A program made the position numbers and the translations under genes. From Diospyros lotus (lineage: Eukaryota; Streptophyta; Magnoliopsida; Ericales; Ebenaceae), in assembly GCF_014633365.1 (NCBI RefSeq), contig NC_068338.1:9124616-9188615 (forward strand): DNA of 64,000 bases. The letters are read 5' to 3'. The notes under the pieces were generated by a model. That model was not told the DNA's origin and ran no database searches. It worked only from the letters and a program-made list of their open reading frames with translations. Shown piece after piece: positions 28,231 through 38,810 of this stretch (the first letter of the stretch is position 1; the number at the start of each line of letters is the position of its first letter).

Positions 28231-28683
28231 ATATCCGACTTTTGCCCTCGAACAACAATAGATAGGTACAACAATATGGCCACACGAATTTTATAAATGC
28301 AATAGTTGAAAACCAACAACATATATTTTCCAAGAAATTACATTTCATATATGCAACATGATTTCACGTAAGAGAACAATATGATTTTGTGTACAAAAAC
28401 GTTACACAAAACACGTTTCATGCAATAGTAGTCTCATATAAGAGAACAAAAATAAGATTTGGAGTATAGGAGTCTCACCTTGACTTAATTTCGGGATTCC
28501 ACAAAATTTGTGCAAATCTTCAAGTCTTATGACCAAACCACCTCCTCACACGCCCTCAGGGGTTGAGCAAGTGCTTCTTCTTCTCTGGGAACAAAAGCCT
28601 TCTATCCACTAAGCTCGAAGCACTCTCGTCTAGCACGAATTTATCACAACATAGAATGAGGAAACCCTTGGCCATGAGCACCC

Positions 28684-28691
28684 TATTTATA
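28684..28691 (-). promoter_or_regulatory. TATA box of the antisense LTR
   Basis: Reading leftward the sequence is TATAAATA, in CCTATAAATAGGG context. It sits about 1.1 kb inside the right end of the LTR and directly downstream (in LTR sense) of the U3 tandem repeats, as expected for a retrotransposon core promoter. Confidence 0.6.
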
Positions 28692-28734
28692 GGTTTGGAA
28701 ACTTGGCCACCAAGTAAGTCACAATCATTTCAAA

Positions 28735-29090
28735 TCTTTTCTAAATCTTCCAAGATATTCCAATCATTTCAAATCTTCTAAAATATTCTCTAATCATTCC
28801 AAATCTTCTAAGATATTCTCTAATCATTCTAAATCTTCTTAGATTTTCTGCAATCATTCTTATCCGAATCAAATCTTATCAAATCAAATCTTATCCAAAT
28901 AAGATCTTATCAAATCTTATCCAAATCAAATCAAATCTTATCCTTAAAGTCATCATGAGGCTTAATCTTTATCTCTAAAGTCATCATGAACATTTATCTT
29001 ATCTCTAAAGTCATCATGAGCCTTCATCTTATCTTTAACGTCATCATGAGGCTTCATCCTTATCTCTAAAATCATTTATGAGGCTTTTCT
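28735..29090. repeat. U3 tandem repeats (three adjacent short families)
   Basis: From left to right there are ~30-bp units built on AATCATTCNAAATCTTCTAAGATATTC (near 28735-28860), short AAATCTTATCCAAAT units (28860-28935), and a ~30 bp minisatellite AAAGTCATCATGAGGCTT repeated about 4.5 times (28946-29085). All lie upstream of the minus-strand TATA box, an arrangement seen in LTR enhancers. Confidence 0.75.
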
Positions 29091-29799
29091 TGAATCTCCC
29101 AAATGCTCTTAGTAAAAAGGTTTCAAGAATTACACTTTGGCCCAAACTTTTCAGGTAATTGCACTTAGACCCTTTTCAACTTGGTCCCTAGGCCAATTTT
29201 TAATTTCATTTTAGTCCCTGAAGAAATGACTAATTACACTAATACCCCTGGTTTTTAGGTAAATTACACTTTTACCCGAACCTCAAAAATTACAATTTTG
29301 CCTCTGGCTCAAAAACTAAACTTCTCTTTAAAGACTTTCATAACCCCTTGAAATATCCTAAAACATTCCCTTGAAGATTCCGAAAAAATATCGTTTGGAC
29401 CTCCCTCTGTCAATTTTGAAAAACTGCACTTAGGCCCGAATCTTCCTTTTGGCTATAAACCTTTTTGTTTCTTCCAAAAACTACTGAAGGGTTGCTCTAC
29501 ATACCAAATATGAACTTTCTCGGGATTCCGTTGACTTCCCAGATGCCTCTACGATAATTCGGTATTTCAGCCTACATCACAGTTACTTTCTTTAGTTGTA
29601 CCGAGAACTGTTCCCGATCCAATTTCTTTTGGTGCCATAAATCATACCCCGAGATGCTTGACGATGTCACATCATTTTCCTTAAGCATCTAGGCTCTAGG
29701 GCACTCCTTGCAGCTGATTCAGCAACTAATTGCCCATTAAAGCCCATTTTTCGGTATTTTAAAATACGTGACAACCTTACGAAAATATGGGGTATTACA

Positions 29800-30287
29800 A
29801 TGGTGGTATGGGTGTTAAAGTGTCTTAAGGGAACTAAAAGTGATATTGCAACGGATGATCAGTGCTAAGACGTTGCTGGTTGGACCAGCGTAAAATCGTG
29901 GCCATGTGTGATTGGCAATGGGAAACGTTGTCGTGTGTGATCGGCGTAAAATCTTGGTAAACTGATTAGTGATGCAATGTTAATGAGAGTTTGTTCGATC
30001 GATGGAAAAATGGGAAGTGGACTGCAAAGCGATGCTTTGAGGCAGAGAAAAATCCATCCGGAGATGGACAGCGTTGCAGTAAGCATGACCAGCGACCAGT
30101 GGTGTGATTTGGCAGGAGGCCAAAGCGATATTCGGTTGGTAAATGTCCTCGAGAGTTGGAGGACCAAAAGCCTAAGTGAAGCCTTGAGAATGAGAATTTG
30201 GCGTGTAACCCGAGAATGTGATTGTCTTGGGCAAGAGAGTATGGTAAAGTGAATTTCGAGGGCGAAATTCTTTTAAGGGGGGTGGAA
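29800..30287 (+). mobile_element. Gypsy 3' untranslated remnant with polypurine tract
   Basis: The right end, GAATTTCGAGGGCGAAATTC then AAGGGGGGTGGAA (30275-30287), is the usual run-up to the 3' LTR in Del/Tekay-type chromoviruses and is directly followed by TGTAACACCC. The rest has no polyprotein frame I recognise. A 91-codon open frame at 29977-30252 has no family resemblance and is probably chance. Upstream coding sequence of this element is missing. Confidence 0.65.
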
Positions 30288-32892
30288 TGTAACACCCGGT
30301 GTTACTGGTGTTAAGAGAATAAGAAAGGAAGTGTGTGAAACTTCCAAAAATACCCTTGAGATGGTGAAGGATCCTTGAGAATGAGGGTGCCCTATGAGAG
30401 GGGTATTTTGGTAATTTGTGTAAAGAAGTCCAATAAAGGGTATTTTGGTAAATTGAAAATGATTCCTATGTGGAGTTAGGTGTGTAAGTGAATTAAATTC
30501 CAAATTTGTATTTATGTGGAGATATATGGGATTAATAATTTCCAAAGAGTATTTTGGTAATTTTGAAATAAATTCCAAGAAAGAATTTAATTATGAAAAA
30601 TAGGGGAAAATGATGGATATTGAATTATTTGAGAAAATAATTATTTTTTCCTAGATTGGTGAATAAATGTGGTAATGTCAAATGGATGGATGAGATGAGA
30701 ACTTGGGAGCCAAGGTTGGTGTCTTGGAGTGGCACATGGCTTAATGCGGTCCAAGTTAAAAGAGAGAATTAAATAAATGCAAAAGGAAATGATATTGGTC
30801 ATTCTTGCATTTAAGGAGAAACATGATTATATGGATTAAGGAAAATCCAAAAGAAAATGGGAAATTAGTCACCCATTAATACTTGATAAAAATGGTGATA
30901 TATATAAATGGAAATGAAAGATTATGTCTTTCAAAGTGGTATCTCATGTGATGGGGTGAAAATAGTCTCATTAATTTAAATGGGAAAGAAATGAAAAATT
31001 GAAGGGAAGAGATTGATTCCTGGAATTGGAAAATGATCTAAGGGGCACCATTTAGTCTTGAAGGTTGGTAAGGATTGCCAACATATTAATGATTTAATTT
31101 AAAGACTAATTTTGGATGGCCAAGATTAATTCTTGGATAGGCACATGCATTGTGCTTCCTTTTAATGGTAGAGATTAAGTGTTGTAAAAGCAAAGTAATC
31201 CAATGGTTGAGATTTAAAGAGAGGAAATGACATGGATTGTGTTTCTTCCAAGAGAGATGAAATTTATCTAAAGAAATGGAAGGTGGAGATTTAATTCTCC
31301 CTAAGCACATGGATTGTGCTTTTAATGAATGGTGGAGATCTATTCTTGAAAATGGGAAAGGGTAGTATTTAAGGGCAAGTGAGTAAGACTTGTCTTCCTT
31401 TGGCCATTTGGAGAAAAAATGAAGAAGGAAGGAAAGAATGGAGATGAAAAGAAGAAGGAAATGAAGGATGCAAGTTTCTTTCAAGAGGAGTCTTGAAGGC
31501 TAAGGCTTGAAGCTTCAAGGAAAGATAATGAGATAAAGGATGGCCCCATGGGAGGGTGGCCTTGCAATGTATTGTAAGTATGGTTCATAAATGTGTATGT
31601 TGCATTTGGCATGTTCTATTGTGTACATGAGACCTATGGCCATAGGGTAGTTTGGAAACATGGTTGAAATGGTGGGTTGACGCCTTTAACCTTGGTGGGT
31701 TGTGAGGGCAAAGAGCCCTAACCACACTTGCATGCATTTGGCATCATATAATCTTATTATGTTCATATTTATTTTGCATTGCACCCTTATTGAGCTTAAT
31801 AGCTCATGAGGTTTTTACCCTCATATATAGGTTGTGAAAGCATGGGAAAAGTCAAAGCAATGGTGGAATGGCATGTGGAAGCTTGGAAAAGAAGATCCAA
31901 GAATAGTGTATGGCTTATGAGAAGCCTATTTTGTTGTGTTTGATTCATGTCTTGTAATTCATTTGGTTGGTAATGGCTTGATAAAGCTTAGGTCCATGGG
32001 TATATTTCGTTTTTGGAATGTATGACTTTATTGTGAAATAAGATATTGGCTTATGGCATGTTGAAGCCTAGGCTTGGGTGGAAGTCTCATTTTAGTGTGT
32101 TGTGGGAAGCACCAAAGAAGTAAAATAATATTATTTCTGTTTGTGAAATGAGGCTTTTGAAAGGTGAAAATGGATATTTTTTATGCATGTATGAGGGGTA
32201 AGAATTTTGGAAAATATGGGTTTAAAGCCCAAGGAAAAAAAAAAAAAAAGGAAAAGTAGTGGAGGTACTAGCAGCAGTTACCGGGGCCGGCGCGTGGCCC
32301 GTAGGGGGCCATAACGGGCGCATGGGCACGGGCACGGCCCGCTGCCAGCCTGTGCGGCCAACGCACAGCGGGGCCTAACACAAGCCCCGGGCGTGCCAGC
32401 AGGCCCCGCCGGGCAATTTTTTTTAAAAATTCTGGAAAATTGGGATTTTGGGGGGCATTTCTAAATTGATTTTGGGCCCCGGAGGAGTTTTCAAAATAAA
32501 GGGATTTTTCGGGCATTTTGGAGAATAATGCGGAATTTTTGGGAAATTGAAAATTATGAGTTTTTCCTCCAAAATTGGTAAAATCAATGGGTTGATTGAA
32601 ATGGTGAATTTATGGAGCTCGGTAAAATTCTTGGATGGAAGAAGAATTAAATATAAATATATGAGAATGGCGATTGGGCATCATAAAGAGATTTCTTTTT
32701 AGCCAAGTGCGGTGTGGTTAAGCCCAATTCTGCTAGTGAATCCTGGGGTTGAGAGAAGGGAAGGACGATCCTAGTTCTCACCTAGGGCGTTTCGTCTTGA
32801 AACATGGTCCGCCCTTCACCAATGGCTGGGCAGGTGGACAATTCGGGTAATTGTTTACGAGTGGCACCCGTAAGTGGGAATGGGGCGTCACA
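30288..32892 (+). mobile_element. Ty3/gypsy chromovirus 3' LTR (sense), ~2.6 kb
   Basis: It starts TGTAACACCCGG immediately after a polypurine tract and ends GGGGCGTCACA. Internal landmarks are shared with the nested solo LTR at 40518-43028: GATGGCCCCATG...GTGGCCTTGCAA, GACCTATGGCCATA, TTGGTGGGTTGTGAGG, GAAGGGAAGGACGA and a purine-rich tail with GTAAGTGGGA. U3 carries repeats around CATGGATTGTGYTT near 31140, 31230 and 31312, which also occur in the LTR at 33293. A poly-A run and a very GC-rich block (about 32278-32415) lie in the second half. It is followed with no primer-binding site by the integrase tail of another element. Confidence 0.8.
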
Positions 32893-33200
32893 CTTATCAA
32901 TTGGCTTTACCCAAGGTCTTGATAGGATTACATGATGTATTTCACATATCCCAATTGTAGAAATTCATACCGGATCCAACGTTAGAGGTTTCGGAGGAGG
33001 AAGTGGAGGTTCATCGAAACCTAACTTACACGGAGCAACCGATGAAGATCTTGGACCATGAAGAGAGAGTTCTGAGAAGCAAGACGATTCCGCTAGTAAA
33101 GGTTCAATGGAACCATCATTTGAATAAAGTAGCGACTTGGGAGACTGAAGTTGAAATGAGGCAGCAATTTCCTAAATTATTCGATGTTGTAATGAAATAA
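32893..33200 (+). pseudogene. Ty3/gypsy pol C-terminus (integrase tail plus chromodomain), 5'-truncated
   Basis: The frame from 32895 reads YQLALPKVLIGLHDVFHIS, the integrase C-terminal signature of Del/Tekay chromoviruses. An in-frame TAG follows at 32958-32960. Downstream comes a chromodomain-like tail with VLRSKTIPLVKVQWNHH, then ATWETEVEMRQQFPKLF and a stop at 33198-33200. Intact family members have more than 1,000 residues upstream; here everything upstream is replaced by the end of another LTR. The piece directly precedes a polypurine tract and LTR, so it is the genuine 3' end of that element. In the family this protein inserts cDNA and the chromodomain steers it to heterochromatin; this copy is inactive. 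Confidence 0.88.
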
Positions 33201-33292
33201 TGATCATGTGAATTAAACTCTTTTGTGCTTATTTTGTTCTAAGTTAATGAAAGTGAATTTTGAGGACGAAATTCTTTTTAAGGTGGGTGGGA
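33201..33292 (+). mobile_element. Gypsy 3' UTR and polypurine tract
   Basis: GAATTTTGAGGACGAAATTC is followed by AAGGTGGGTGGGA (33280-33292) and then TGTAACACC. This matches the run-up to the LTR at 30288 almost base for base, showing that both LTRs are 3' LTRs of related elements. Confidence 0.8.
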
Positions 33293-34276
33293 TGTAACAC
33301 CTAGTGTAATGAGTGTTATAAGATAATAAAGAATAAAATAGGATTGGAGATTGATGGGAATTTCCAAAAATGCCCTTGAGGAGAAAAAATGGAAAAATGG
33401 AACTAAAAGTGCCTTAGGAAGGGACAATTTAGTAAATTAGATAATATTTCATTAAGGGTAAATTGGTAATATAGAAAATAATTCTATTAAGGGACTTATC
33501 TATGTGAGGAATTTTCTCATATTTGCTCTTGAAAATGTGGTCTCATATGGTCAAATTAGAGAATTAAATGGATGGTTTGGATTAAAGCTTAGAGGCAAAG
33601 TTTATGTCTAAGAATGAAACTTGGCAAGCTCTTGTGCAAGAGAATTGAAGGAATTATTTAAATAAAAAAAATTTGTCTGTTCATACATTAATAGGATTAA
33701 TGATTATGGTGTATTAAAGAAAATAAAAAAGAAATTGGATATTAGTCTCCATTTAATGCTTTGAAAATATGGAGATTTAATTAAATTGAAATGGTTGAAA
33801 ATGGTCATTCTTGAAATTAGTCAAGAGTTATTAATTTTGAGAAATTATGATTTATGAGAATGAAAAGCTTGATCCAAGGGTGGAGATTAAGTCTTGAATT
33901 TGGTAAAGATCCCAGGATTGAGATTGAAGGCCACGAATTGGCATGGATTGCCTAATGTGTTGAGAAATTTCAAGGGGAGAAGTGATGGAGGGTGGAGATT
34001 TATTCTCCAAAGAATTCAAGGGATAGGATTTAAATTTCCCATGTCACTTGGATTGTGTTTGTTTGAATGGATGAGATTTAATCTCAAAAAGTAAATCTAA
34101 AGGCTTAACTTAAAGCCTCCAATATAGCATGGATTGTGTTTTTTCTAATGGTAGAGATTTGATCTCCATTTTAATCAATGGCTAGGATTTAATTTTTTTC
34201 CTTAGCACATGGATTGTGTTAGGTTGGAGGGTTAGGATCTTTCCCCATAAAGCTGATGAAAAATGCCATTAAGGGG
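33293..34276 (+). mobile_element. Ty3/gypsy 3' LTR, truncated on the right
   Basis: It starts TGTAACACCTAG after the polypurine tract. Its first ~950 bp parallel the LTR at 30288: TTTCCAAAAATGCCCTTGAGG near the start, long AT-rich U3, and repeated CATGGATTGTGTT units near 34045, 34125 and 34205. The expected 1.6 kb of R/U5 is absent because the sequence passes into the copia LTR at about 34277. The exact break is inferred. Confidence 0.7.
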
Positions 34277-36462
34277 TGTACCAATGCAAGGGTTTAGGTT
34301 ATTTTCAAATCTATTTTCGAAAACATCAAAGATAGCAGCGGAAACTATATCGAAAAACACCTTGCAAAACCCATTTCTCATGTTCATATGCTATACGAAA
34401 CTAAACCATGCCATAGGGGGTTTAGTAGGTATACCTTTCAACTTATGAAGGCCGATGTAGAGGTTGAAATCCTCTCGTTGACAGCAACTCCTTGCTTCAA
34501 ATAGCTCTCCTGAACAATCTTTTGGTTAGACAAAATCGTCCTCCTAAAATACGAAGGGCCTATCAAGTCCACGCTCTAGTGAGATGGTTGGATCCCACTA
34601 CTCTCTCTTTGTGCTAGACAAAGAGAACAAGGGAGATTTGGGCAGAAACTAATGGGTTCAAATCAAAAGGTACTTCTCAAGCTTGATAGTCACACCATCA
34701 AGGATACTAAGCTACCATAGCTATGTGGAAGCAAGAGAAGCAATGGAAGGAGGCAAATCAGAGAGAGCTTGGCTCTCTAAGATGAGAAGTATTCAAACTA
34801 AGGCTTGGGAGAAAAATCAAAATGCAACCAACAACCCATATGCTCCTCCCACTTTGTTTTGTTAATTAAAACAAGCAAACCCTAGCCTCCCTAATCATTC
34901 ACAATGGACAAGGGGCCTTAAAATCTGGCTGGGAACATGAAGGGGACAAGCAAGATGCACTCCATATTTGCCTCAAATGCTTTAGCCATGGGCCCAAGCT
35001 TTCCACCTCACAGATCGACAAACGATCGTGAAATCCGGCTTTCTACAACAGAAGCGGTCAACCGCTCGCTAGAAGCTATTGACCGTTTCTCTTGAAACCG
35101 GTCGACCAGCTACCAAGGCTGTCAACCGTTTTTGCCTTTTATTTAAAACTTTCAGAAAATGACATCTAGGCCCACTATTAACTCTTAATAGTACTTTCAT
35201 TATCTCACAATGACACTAAGACTCCCGTTAACTCTTAACGGCATGTCCGTCAACTCTTGACTATTGCTCCTTATGAAATTTGATCATTGAACTAAATCCG
35301 TTAACTCTTAACGGTAACGTCATTAACTCTTAATGACGGTTTCAGCCTTAATCACTTAGTCAACCATCACACCTAGATATGCGTGTGACCTTCTAGGTTC
35401 ACTACTATGTAGCAATTAGGAAACGTCAACCACCTTGACATTGACTAAACACTTTTGGTCTACAATCAGGATCTCTCCATCTCCTCGATGTACCCCGAAA
35501 GACCCTGAGTGACAACTAGCATTACATCAGGGCGATCCTACCAGTAATAAAGTCTTACTTCTGAATAGAACCTATTTGGGCTCTCGATTCCCGTGTACTA
35601 TAATCTCTCCATCAGTTATCATCCCGATCGAGTGAGAGTCATGGACTAATCAAACTCACTAACTCGATGACTATACCAAAATTAGTGTGGTGAGATTGAG
35701 ATGACACATTGGAACTCTTTCCAACATTAGAACACTTTCCAATTAAGTGTACCGTGGCCAGGGGTTTCTACAATCAAAACCACCACTAATCGCATAGGAT
35801 GCTCACCTCACGCCTGAGGTCAATGGATCCCATTAGGAATCACGTACCTCCATATGCCACTACACAGAGACCACATGGTGCATCTCCCACTCAGTAACCA
35901 GATGGTTCTTAGCAACTGTAAATCCCTGGCACCAACACACAAGACAACTATGTTACCTCTGATCAAAAGACCAGTAACACAATCAAAGCCTATGATAGAC
36001 CATAGATCCTTTGAGCCATGTGATCTATCACATGCATCACATTCAGTAGATGTTCAACTGACACCTACCCACATGTATACTTTATCTATCTCATGGATTA
36101 TGGCATGCAACTCACCATCCTTTATCATTAGCATCTCATACTAATCAAAGGTAGTATCCCATATGTTAGTCCGTACTCAACTAATCATAGTCCTCATCTA
36201 AGAAGTCTAAGGACTGCGAATAACCATTAAGACATCGTTATTACAAAGGTCAATTGTCACATATTCTCAACACTTAAGAATAAGACCTTTAACAGGAAAT
36301 CTAGGGACTCATTCATATTAATGATTAGAAAGCTATGAATGAAGATATGACTACAAATATGAGAACATATTTTATTAGTTATTGCAAGAATTACATCATT
36401 AGTGCCATAAATATAAATGCCAGATGCCATCTAAATCTAGCATTAGGGTACCAACACTAACA
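34277..36462 (-). mobile_element. Ty1/copia 3' LTR (antisense), ~2.2 kb
   Basis: Read on the minus strand it begins TGTTAGTGTTGGTACCC right after the polypurine tract and runs leftward. The left limit is placed at TGTACCAATGC (34277) because the gypsy LTR ends near there and TG is needed; it could be off by tens of bases. The LTR is long for copia. It contains a cluster of GGTCAACC/GGTCGACC motifs (about 35050-35130) and the covarying hairpins at 35174-35338. No second LTR copy is present in the window for comparison, so target-site duplications cannot be tested. Confidence 0.65.
35174..35338. repeat. Five short inverted repeats sharing an A-CTC-T centre
   Basis: Arms around CTC are: ACTATTAA/TTAATAGT (35174-35192), CCGTTAA/TTAACGG (35225-35241), GTCAA/TTGAC (35249-35261), CCGTTAA/TTAACGG (35298-35314) and CGTCATTAA/TTAATGACG (35318-35338). 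The arms differ between copies but each pair stays perfectly complementary. They lie about 1.1-1.3 kb into the copia LTR in its own orientation. Confidence 0.85.
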
Positions 36463-36480
36463 ATCTCCCACTTGCACTAA
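36463..36480 (-). promoter_or_regulatory. Copia polypurine tract
   Basis: On the minus strand GTGCAAGTGGGAGAT immediately precedes the LTR start TGTTAG. This position and GTGGGAGAT form are standard for plant Ty1/copia plus-strand priming sites. Confidence 0.8.
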
Positions 36481-36504
36481 TGCTAATTTACAAGCTACAA
36501 GTCC

Positions 36505-38810
36505 TCATTGCATCGTTTGCTGGTATCTAATACCCATCTTTTCAAGATGGCGATCAAGGTGACTCTGTGGTAGTGCTTTTGTTAATGGGTCCGCAACATT
36601 CTCTTATGACGCGATCTTTTACAGGTGCACATCTCCACATGCTATGATCTCTCGGATCAAATGGAAGCGACACTCGATGTGTTTGGGCTTCTGGTGAGAC
36701 CTGGGCTCCATTGCTTGTGCAATGGCTCCATTGTTGTCGCAATATACAGATATCGGAAACTCAATGGACGGGACCACTTTAAGTTTAGCAATGAACTTTC
36801 TCATCCAAATAGCCTCTTTTGCAGCATCACATGCCGCAACATATTCGGCTTCCATAGTGGAGTCCAAGTTATTTCTTGCTTGGAACTCTTCCAGCTAACT
36901 ACGCCTCCATTACAGACAAAAATAAACCCAAATGTAGACTTTCTATCATCCATATCAGATTGAAAATCTAAATCAGTGAACCCGTCAACACGAAGATCAC
37001 CCTCTCCATACATCAATAATAAATCCTTAGTTCTTCTCAAGTACTTAAGGATACACTTTACTGCTGTCCAATGTTCCATACCTGGATTGGACTGATATCT
37101 GCTAGTGACACTCACAGCATACACAATATTAGGTCTTGTACATAGCATAGCATACATTAGACTCCCCACAGCTGAGGTATAAGGGATCTTTTGCATGCTT
37201 TCTATCTCTTCGGGTGTCTTGGGAGACATCCCTTTAGATAGACGTATTCCATGCCTGAAAGGTATGAAACCTTTCTTGGAATTTTCCATGCCAAACTTCT
37301 TTAGCACCTTTTCTATGTATAGACTCTAAGATAGATCTATTAATCTCCTCACTTTATCTCTATAAACACGAATTCCCAAGATATAGATCACTTCTCCTAG
37401 ATCCTTCATGGAGAATTTATTGAACAACCATAATTTAATTGACATCACATGCCAATATCATTCCCCATTAAGAGGATGTCATCCACATATAAGATCAGAA
37501 AGGATCGTGCACTCACATTGATTTTCTTATATATACAAGGTTCATCCGGATTTCTAATGAAACCAAACTCCTTGATTTCATTATCAAAACGAATGTTTCA
37601 TGACCTTGAGGCTTGCTTAAGACTATAAATGGATCCCTTAAACTTACACACCTGATTGGCATTGGAAGACTCAAAACCACAAGGCTGCTCCATGAATATA
37701 TCTTCCTTAAGATAACCATTCAAGAAAGTCGTTTTGACATCTATTTGCCAAATCTCATAATCGTAGTGTGTTATTATGGCTAGTATCATTCTAATGAATT
37801 TAAGCATCACGACCGGCGAAAAGGTTTCATCATAGTCAATACCATGTTTTTGACGATATCCTTTCACCATCAGTCTTGCCTTGAAGGTTTGCACCTTACC
37901 ATCAGGACTAATTTTTCTCTTGTAAATCCATTTGCACCCTATAGGAACTATTCCTTCAGGTGGATCTACAAGTGTTCAAACTTGGTTGGAATGCATAGAC
38001 TCCATTTCTGACTGCATAGTCTCTAGCCAATTTTTAGAGTCGATGTCTGACACCGCATCCTTGTAGTTAGTAGGATCAACATCTTGACCATTATCTCCAT
38101 ACAGAAACACTTCTGGTATCTCCTCCATCACGAAACCATATCGTTCTAGAGGACGAGATACTCTACTAGATTTGCGTGCCTCATGTGGAATGACAGTACT
38201 AGGACCTGCTATATTCAGATTGACTTCTTCATTAGGCTCGACTTGTGGTTCAGAAGACACTTCTTCTAATTCTATTTTCCTTTCGATGCCATTCCCTTCA
38301 AGAAACTCTTTCTCCAAAAATATGGCATCCCTACTGATCAACACTTTTTGATCACTGGGAAAATAGAAGTAATACCCTTTGCAATGCCCAGGGTAGCCCA
38401 CAAATCTTCCTTTGCTAGAACGAGATTCTAGCTTTTCTGTCTTGAGTTTCTTTACATAGGCAGGACAACCCCATATCCTAATATGTTTTAGACTGGATTG
38501 TCTTCTAGTCCATATTTCATATGGCGTACTCTCAACAAACTTACTATGAGCCTTGTTATGGAGATAAATAGCTGTGCATAAAGCATAGCCCCACAGTGAC
38601 AATGGTAGATCGGAAAAAGCGATCATTGAATGTACCATGTCCAACAAGGTATGGTTTATTCTCTCAGAAACACCATTCAACTGTGGAGTTGCAGAAGGAG
38701 TTAACTGGAAAATTATATCATTGGCTTTGAGGTATTCATTAAATTTCGAACTTAAGTATTCACTACCTCGATCTGATCGAAGCATTTTAATACTTTTTCC
38801 AGTCTGGTTT
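36505..38810 (-). pseudogene. Ty1/copia polyprotein, second part (integrase core, reverse transcriptase, RNase H)
   Basis: From right to left on the minus strand come the rest of the integrase core (MLRSDRGSEYLSS with the second catalytic Asp, then GVSERINHTLLDM with the Glu), the integrase C-terminal region (IWGCPAYVKKL, FVGYPGHCKGYYFY), and RT (KARLMVKGYRQKHGIDYDETF, QIDVKTTFLNGYL, and catalytic YVDD at 37478-37489). RNase H/connection follows (STMEAEYVAACDAAKEAIW, YCDNNGAIAQAMEPRSHQ) with a C-terminal NVADPLTK-type tail ending at a stop (36505-36507). The frame is broken by stops and frameshifts, for example after YVDD and between the SWKSSKQ and MDSTMEAEY segments. Gene order protease-integrase-RT-RH makes this copia. 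Inactive. Confidence 0.92.

Larger units (their letters stand above)
27488..29799 (-). mobile_element. Ty3/gypsy-type LTR, antisense, ~2.3 kb, without internal region
   Basis: It begins TGTAACACCCCG and ends GGGGTATTACA, near-inverse ends typical of plant gypsy (Del/Tekay-like) LTRs. A TATAAATA box on the minus strand (28684-28691) puts U3 at the right and the transcribed part at the left, so the LTR reads leftward. No polyprotein sequence adjoins either side. The 5 bp flanks (GCCAC, ATGGT) do not match, so it is either a solo LTR with a lost duplication or a recombinant. U3 is filled with short tandem repeats. It shares the hairpin GGAACGTTTGAATATTCC with the LTR at 61365. Confidence 0.7.

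Noticed and set aside
27488..29799. Target-site duplication for this LTR
   Set aside because: The 5 bp on either side (GCCAC and ATGGT) differ; AATGGCGATATG before and AATGGTGGTATG after look alike but are not adjacent to the ends in the right way.
29977..30252. 91-codon forward open frame before the first gypsy LTR
   Set aside because: Position is the 3' untranslated part of a chromovirus; translation matches no pol, gag or chromodomain feature.
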